A stretch of DNA of 64,000 nucleotides, taken from Actinoplanes sandaracinus (lineage in GTDB: Bacteria > Actinomycetota > Actinomycetes > Mycobacteriales > Micromonosporaceae). The stretch spans positions 1 to 64,000 of the forward strand of contig NZ_JASCTH010000013.1 in the NCBI RefSeq assembly GCF_030009775.1. The letters are read 5' to 3'. Shown here in pieces: positions 59,454 through 64,000 of the stretch (position 1 is the stretch's first letter; each line of letters opens with the position of its first letter). The notes beneath the pieces are model-generated. The model did not search any database. It saw nothing but the letters and a program-made list of their open reading frames with translations, and had not been told where the DNA came from. The position numbers and the translations under genes were made by a program.

Positions 59454-60755
59454 ATGAAACGTGCTCTCGTGGCGTTCGCCGCCCTGCTCGGATCGATCCT
59501 CGTGGCACCCACGCCGGCCCTCGCGGCCGGCGGAGGTTTCTCCGTCCTCACCTACAACGTCGCGGGACTCCCCGAGCTCATCTCCAGCGCCGAGACCGAT
59601 CGCAAGACCGCGCACACCGCGATCGGCCAGCGACTCGGCCCCTACGACGTCGTCCACGTGCAGGAGGACTTCAACTACCACGCCCACCTCTACGCGGCCG
59701 ACACCACGCACGCCCACCGCACCCCCACCAGCGGCGGCGCGGGCATCGGCTCCGGCCTCAACAGCCTGTCGAAATACGCCTACGACGGCGACGACTTCGA
59801 ACGCGGCGACTGGAACTCCTGCCAGTTCGACTCCGGTGACTGCCTGACCCCCAAGGGCTTCACCTTCGCCCGGCACCGGCTCGCCGAAGGCGTCTACGTC
59901 GACTTCTACAATCTGCACACCAACGCGGGCACCAGCGCCGGCGACCAGCAGTCCCGGGCCGACAACCTGGCCCAGTTGACCGCGTTCATCGCCTCCCACT
60001 CGGCCGGCAACGCCGTGATCGTCATGGGCGACACGAACACCCGTTACACCCGGGCGGCCGACACGATCCGTGGTTTCGTCGCGGCGAACGGCCTCACCGA
60101 CGCCTGGGTGAAGCTGGAGCGCGGCGGCACCCCGCCGGCCGCCGGGGCGGATGCCCTGGTCTGCGACAAGGCCGCGGTCACCGACGCCTGTGAGGTCGTC
60201 GACAAGATCCTCTACCGGGGCAGCCGGTTCGTCACGCTGAACGCGACCGGCTACCACAACGAGGACGCCGGTTTCCGCACCGCCGACGGGCTGATGCTCT
60301 CCGACCACTTCCCGATCAGCACGTCGTTCACCTGGTCGACGAACCCGGCGTACGAGTTCAGTGAGCAGTTCGGCGGCCCGCACGGCAGCTACTACAACGA
60401 CATCGACGCCGTGTCCGGCAAGCCGGCCACGGTCGGGGTGCGTGCCGGCTCCCGGGTGGACCAGGTCAGTCTCGGATCCCTGGCACACGGCGGCGCCGGC
60501 GGAACCGCGAAGTCGCTCACGCTGGGCGGCAACGAGTACGTCACGAGCGCGAAGCTGTGCCGGGCGCAGCACAACGGGCACACCCGCATCTTCTACGCCC
60601 GGTTCACCACCAACCTGGGCAACAGCGTCGCCGGCGGAACCACCACGCCGGACTGCGTGACCAGGACGGCTCCGGCCGGCTTCCAGATCGCCGGCTTCCA
60701 CGGGCGCTCCGGGTCGGCGGTGGACAAGGTCGGCTTCATCTATTCGCGCCGCTGA
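59454..60755 (+). CDS. Secreted EEP-family phosphodiesterase with jacalin-like lectin domain
   Basis: 433 residues; GGAAGG before ATG 59454; signal peptide about 1-24. The EEP catalytic set is present: SVLTYNVAG, VVHVQEDFNYH (metal Glu), VIVMGDTNTRY and LSDHFPIS. This is the architecture of bacterial sphingomyelinase C or secreted nucleases. The C-terminal 135 residues (EFSEQFGGPHGSYYNDIDA, HGGAGGTAKSLTLGGNEYVTSAKL, AGFHGRSGSAVDKVGFIY) match a jacalin-like mannose-binding prism. Likely a membrane- or glycan-targeted phosphodiesterase. Confidence 0.88.
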   Translation: MKRALVAFAALLGSILVAPTPALAAGGGFSVLTYNVAGLPELISSAETDRKTAHTAIGQRLGPYDVVHVQEDFNYHAHLYAADTTHAHRTPTSGGAGIGSGLNSLSKYAYDGDDFERGDWNSCQFDSGDCLTPKGFTFARHRLAEGVYVDFYNLHTNAGTSAGDQQSRADNLAQLTAFIASHSAGNAVIVMGDTNTRYTRAADTIRGFVAANGLTDAWVKLERGGTPPAAGADALVCDKAAVTDACEVVDKILYRGSRFVTLNATGYHNEDAGFRTADGLMLSDHFPISTSFTWSTNPAYEFSEQFGGPHGSYYNDIDAVSGKPATVGVRAGSRVDQVSLGSLAHGGAGGTAKSLTLGGNEYVTSAKLCRAQHNGHTRIFYARFTTNLGNSVAGGTTTPDCVTRTAPAGFQIAGFHGRSGSAVDKVGFIYSRR

Positions 60756-60833
60756 CTCGTACGTCTCATTTCCGCGTTCGGCGGCGCCCGGGCGGGTACC
60801 CGGGTGCCGCCGTACTCAGCGCGGGAGGCGCAC

Positions 60834-61313
60834 ATGGACCAGAACGCCGTCCAATCCCAGCAGATCCACCGCCGGCTGTGGCCGCGGGTCTTCCTCACCG
60901 GCCTGGGTCTGTGGCGCTGTTCTTCTACGGCGTCGGCCTGATCGAGGAGGCCGCGAACTGGCCGTCCTCGCCTTCCTCTGCCGCCGCCCGCAGCACAAGT
61001 ACGCCGTCGACGGCGTGATCCTCGGCGCCTCCGTCGGCTTCGGGTTCGCCGCCTTCGAGTCCGCCGGTTACGCGTTCACCGCGCTCTTCACCCAGCAGGG
61101 CCTGTGGCCGCGCTGCACGCTCTCGGGGAGGCCTGGCAGAGCATCGCGCAGGTGATCACCGACGTCGCGAGGGACCCGCACCTGTTCACGGTCCTCTCCT
61201 GGGGCGGCCTGGTCGTGGTCTCCCTGGCCGGCATCGCCTGGCTGCTCCCCGTCCGCAGGCACGCCGACCGCGAGCCGCCGCACCCACTGTGGCGGATCCC
61301 GGTCACCAGGTGA
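60834..61313 (+). pseudogene. PrsW-family intramembrane protease pseudogene
   Basis: Fragments in three frames together read as PrsW: MDQNAVQSQQIHRRLWPRVFLTGLGLW, then FFYGVGLIEEAAN (the EE motif), then KYAVDGVILGASVGFGFAAFESAGYAFTALF (the FExxGY motif), and finally ALHALGEAWQSIAQVITDV...SWGGLVVVSLAGIAWLLP. At least three frameshifts and loss of about half the normal length make it non-functional. Confidence 0.85.
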
Positions 61314-61365
61314 AGGCCAGGGTCGCGGAACTGGACGGTGACACGCCGGGTGGGGCGTTCGTACC

Positions 61366-62748
61366 GTGCGAGTCGTGCACTCACCTCTCGCCGACGACCT
61401 GGCCACCTTGCCGCACCTTCTGCAGACCGTCCGCGACTACGCGGTCTCCGTCCTGGACGGCCTCGGCGAGCGCCCGGTCGCGCCGCCTCCGGTGGCCGTC
61501 CCCGCCGCCCCGCTTCCCGCCGCGGGGGCCGGCACGGCGGGGGCGCTCGCCGCGTTCCAGCAGCGCTGGGCGCCCGGCTTCTCCGGCAGCGCCGGTCCCC
61601 GGTACCTCGGCTTCGTCACCGGCGGCACCACACCGGCCGCGCTCGCCGGTGACTGGCTGACCGGCGTCTTCGACCAGAACGGCTCGAACCGCTCCGGCTC
61701 GTCGGCCGCCGATCTGGAGAAGGAGACGGTGGCATGGCTCGGCGAGATGTTCGGGCTCGGCCCCGGCCACACCGGCGCCTTCGTCAGCGGAGCGACCATG
61801 TCGAACCTGGTCGGCCTGGCGATCGGCCGGGAGTGGATCGGCAGGCGCCTCGGCGTCGACGTCGCCCGGCAGGGCCTCGCCGCCCTCGGCCCGATCACCG
61901 TTCTGTCCGGGACCGCCCACTCCAGCGTCTACAAGGCCCTGTCGATCCTCGGCGCAGGGCGCGACGCCCTACGGCCGGTGGCCACGCTGCCGGACCGTGA
62001 GGCGGTGGACGTGGCGGCGCTGGCCGAAGCCCTGGAAGCGCTCGACGGCCGGCCGGCGATCGTGGTCGCCAACGCCGGAACGGTCAACACGGTCGACTTC
62101 GACGACCTGCGGGCGATCCTCGCGCTGCGCGAGCGGTACCCGTTCTGGCTGCACGCCGACGCGGCCTTCGGCGGGTTCGCCGCCCTCTCACCCGAGCACG
62201 CCCACCTGGTCGACGGACTCGCCGAGGCCGACTCCGTCTGCGTCGACCTGCACAAATGGCTGAACGTGCCCTACGACGCGGCCGTCCAGTTCACCCGGCG
62301 CCGCGACCTGCAGGTCGACGTGTTCCAGAACGCGGCCGCCTACCTGCCGGCGGTCTCCGGCGACCCCGATTTCTTCCACCTCACCCCGGAGAACTCCCGG
62401 CGCCTGCGGGCCCTCGCCGCGTGGTTCACCCTGGCCGCCTACGGCGTGGCCGGTCACCGCGAGATCGTCACCCGCGCGATCGCCGCGGCCCACCGGCTCG
62501 GCGAGCGCCTCACGGCGATCCCCGGAGTCCGGCTGCTCGCTCCGGTACGGCTGAACGTCGTCTGTTTCAGCGTCCCCGGTGATCTTCCGGCGGTGGTCCG
62601 GGCGATAGCCGACTCCGGTGAGGCCTTCCTGACCCCGACGGTCTACCAGGGGAGTCCAGCTCTACGGGCCGCGTTCAGCAACTGGCGCACCGCCGAGTCC
62701 GACGCCGACCGCGTCGCCGGCCTCCTGCACAAGCTCCTCACGTCCTGA
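61366..62748 (+). CDS. PLP-dependent group II decarboxylase (aromatic amino acid / DABA type)
   Basis: 460 residues from GTG 61366 (GTG 61375 possible). PLP Lys in CVDLHKWLNVPYD, Asp in LHADAAFGG and AHSSVYKA are the group II decarboxylase set; FVSGATMSNLVGLAIGR and DQNGSNRSGSSAADLEKETVAWL also fit. It decarboxylates an amino acid (tryptophan, tyrosine, DOPA or similar); specificity is not deducible. Confidence 0.92.
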   Translation: MRVVHSPLADDLATLPHLLQTVRDYAVSVLDGLGERPVAPPPVAVPAAPLPAAGAGTAGALAAFQQRWAPGFSGSAGPRYLGFVTGGTTPAALAGDWLTGVFDQNGSNRSGSSAADLEKETVAWLGEMFGLGPGHTGAFVSGATMSNLVGLAIGREWIGRRLGVDVARQGLAALGPITVLSGTAHSSVYKALSILGAGRDALRPVATLPDREAVDVAALAEALEALDGRPAIVVANAGTVNTVDFDDLRAILALRERYPFWLHADAAFGGFAALSPEHAHLVDGLAEADSVCVDLHKWLNVPYDAAVQFTRRRDLQVDVFQNAAAYLPAVSGDPDFFHLTPENSRRLRALAAWFTLAAYGVAGHREIVTRAIAAAHRLGERLTAIPGVRLLAPVRLNVVCFSVPGDLPAVVRAIADSGEAFLTPTVYQGSPALRAAFSNWRTAESDADRVAGLLHKLLTS

Positions 62749-62759
62749 CGCCCCGCGCA

Positions 62760-62791
62760 CTCCGGGCCGGAGCTGATGCTCCGGCCCGGAG
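62760..62791 (+). terminator. Terminator of the decarboxylase gene
   Basis: Perfect 13-bp inverted repeat (62760-62772 / 62779-62791) with loop CTGATG, starting 11 bp after the stop. Confidence 0.85.
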
Positions 62792-62914
62792 GGGCAGACG
62801 GTCGCGCGGCGGCCGGGGGACGGTGTCGGCCGCGGTTGGGGGACAACTGGTGCGCGTACCGCTGCGGATGGGAAGGCGAGGCGCCGGCCCGGGGAGCCGC
62901 CGGGAGGTAGGGGT

Positions 62915-62943
62915 GGCTCCCCGCCTTCGGGTGACGGGGAGCC
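62915..62943 (-). terminator. Terminator of the right-edge GH43 gene
   Basis: GGCTCCCCG (62915-62923) pairs with CGGGGAGCC (62935-62943), 9 bp beyond the stop codon of the minus-strand gene. Confidence 0.7.
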
Positions 62944-62952
62944 GGTGGAAGG

Positions 62953-64000
62953 TCAGGCGGTGATGTTCCACTGTTGGCAGGCGTTGCCCAGCGACGCCCA
63001 CTGCCGCACCGCGGCGCCGTCGGCGGCGGCGCAGTCGGCGACGTCGAGGACCATGCCGTTGCCCCGGTTGGCGATCAGATAACCGCCGTTGACTCCGGTG
63101 ACACTCCATTCCTGACAGGCGTTGCCGAGGTTGGCCCACAGGTTGAGGGCGGTGCCGTTGGCGGTGCCGCAGTTGACCGAGTCGAGGACGGTGCCGCTGT
63201 TGGCGTTGGTGATCCGGTAGTAGTTGCTGGTCGTCTTGGTGAACGTCCATTGCTGGCAGGCGTTGCCGAGCGGGGTCCACTGCTGGATCGCGGTCCCGTT
63301 GGCGGTGGCGCAGTTCTTCGCGTCGAGGACCTTGCCGCTGGCCTGGTTGACGAGGCGGTACCGGGTGCCGGCGGCCGGGAAGGAGACCGTGCCGCCCGGG
63401 TCGCCGGACGGGGCCGTCAGCGTGGTGGAGAGCTTGTCGGGCGTACCCAGGTTGGGGGTGCCGTCGCTGTTGAAGGTGACCTTCTTGAGCCGGGTGGTGC
63501 GGGTCGCGCCGCAGCCTTGCGCGGTGGTCTCGTTGGCGTGGTAGGCCATCCATGTCTCGGTGCCGTCGGGCGAGGTGAAGAACGAGTGGTGGCCGGGGCC
63601 GTAGGCGCTGTTGGCGTCGGAGCGCTGGAAGATCGGGGTGCTCTTCTTGGTCCACGCCGAGGCGGAGAGCGGGTTGGCGCCGGTCAGGGTGAGCATGCCG
63701 ATCTTGTAGTCGGGGGTGTTACAGGAGCTGGCCGAGAAGGTGAGGTAGGTGACGCCGTTGCGCTGCACCACGTAGGGGCCTTCCTCGGTGTTGCCGCCGA
63801 CCTTCTCCCAGTCGTAGGTGGGGTACGAGATCCGCGTCCCGTAGGCCGACGCCGTCCACGGGTTGCTCATCGGGGCGATGAACAGGCTCTGCAGATCACC
63901 CACCCATGACGAGTACAGGAAGTAGTTGGCCCCGTTGATGGTGGCGACCGCGCCGTCGATCGCCCAGCCGTTGTTGGCCTGGAGGTTGAGCTGGCCCTTG
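62953..64000 (-). CDS. GH43 arabinan-active enzyme with C-terminal ricin-type lectin domain (partial)
   Basis: The 3' 349 codons; the 5' end lies beyond the window. The frame is continuous to the edge (GQLNLQANNGWAIDGAVATINGANYFLYSSW). The visible GH43 part carries the catalytic Glu in GNTEEGPYVV and the conserved His in AYGPGHHSFF. From about 62953 to 63360 is a ricin B trefoil (CBM13) with three repeats of NACQQW/NACQEW type (YRLVNQASGKVLDAKNC, YRITNANSGTVLDSVNC, YLIANRGNGMVLDVADC). Binds and trims arabinan/xylan outside the cell. Confidence 0.93.
   Translation of the reverse strand, partial: KGQLNLQANNGWAIDGAVATINGANYFLYSSWVGDLQSLFIAPMSNPWTASAYGTRISYPTYDWEKVGGNTEEGPYVVQRNGVTYLTFSASSCNTPDYKIGMLTLTGANPLSASAWTKKSTPIFQRSDANSAYGPGHHSFFTSPDGTETWMAYHANETTAQGCGATRTTRLKKVTFNSDGTPNLGTPDKLSTTLTAPSGDPGGTVSFPAAGTRYRLVNQASGKVLDAKNCATANGTAIQQWTPLGNACQQWTFTKTTSNYYRITNANSGTVLDSVNCGTANGTALNLWANLGNACQEWSVTGVNGGYLIANRGNGMVLDVADCAAADGAAVRQWASLGNACQQWNITA

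Noticed and set aside
1..64000. tRNA, rRNA or riboswitch genes
   Set aside because: No cloverleaf with a TTCRA-type arm, no rRNA signature and no recognised riboswitch core was seen by eye; a covariance-model search would be decisive.

Overview
The window is very high G+C DNA with strong GC3 codon bias, twin-arginine signal peptides, frequent GTG starts, a type VII (ESX/WXG100) secretion cassette, a mycothiol-dependent isomerase-like protein, a FabG4/HtdX/thiolase cluster known from mycobacteria, and many secreted plant-polymer hydrolases. This fits an actinobacterium, most likely Micromonosporaceae (Actinoplanes-like) soil chromosome. The genus is inferred from gene content. No rRNA, tRNA, CRISPR array, intact insertion sequence or prophage was recognised.

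Layout. 1-3.1 kb: a minus-strand type VII secretion cassette (YbaB-like, EspC-like, 332-aa WXG-like protein, two-TM protein) lying between two identical copies of a 413-bp segment; the left copy carries a second YbaB start and a stub of hmp. 3.0-4.8 kb: nsrR-hmp nitric oxide detoxification with a probable operator. 4.8-8.9 kb: a GH51-GH43 arabinan-degrading operon with LacI-type palindromes upstream. 9.1-11.4 kb: phoX behind a PHO box. 11.4-15.1 kb: one membrane protein and one 2-hydroxyacid dehydrogenase set among five tandem arrays and two dispersed repeat families. 15.2-17.6 kb: XRE-cupin regulator divergent from a thioredoxin-reductase/methyltransferase fusion. 17.7-23.0 kb: a 1781-residue DUF4011/SF1 helicase with an apparently degraded nuclease domain. 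23.6-28.6 kb: acyl-CoA dehydrogenase, thiolase, FabG4-type reductase and MaoC dehydratase. 29.1-31.5 kb: PTS-dependent dihydroxyacetone kinase (dhaM and its own HPr divergent from dhaKL). 31.5-40.5 kb: chemoreceptor, acetoacetate-decarboxylase-like, YibE/F, secreted DUF4360, RecD2, acetyl xylan esterase, YggT and aldo/keto reductase.

40.5-43.1 kb is a decayed stretch: 1.6 kb without a credible gene, then an aldehyde dehydrogenase pseudogene that has lost its catalytic core. 43.3-46.0 kb: RraA-like protein, a Leu/Val-type dehydrogenase and its divergent Lrp regulator. 46.2-53.4 kb: HAD phosphatase, MDMPI-family protein with an in-frame minisatellite, lipoprotein, and LysR divergent from a PutA-type proline catabolic enzyme. 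53.5-62.8 kb: small hypothetical, VOC, secreted esterase, NUDIX, DeoR, Tat-exported PAP2 phosphatase with an autotransporter-type beta repeat, secreted EEP nuclease/sphingomyelinase with a jacalin-like domain, PrsW pseudogene and a PLP decarboxylase. The right edge cuts a second arabinan-active GH43 with a ricin-type lectin domain.

Functionally the window mixes extracellular scavenging (arabinan, xylan esters, phosphate esters) with central catabolism (proline, branched amino acids, fatty acids, dihydroxyacetone). The least explained elements are the duplicated type VII cassette, the paired dispersed repeats, and the giant helicase.
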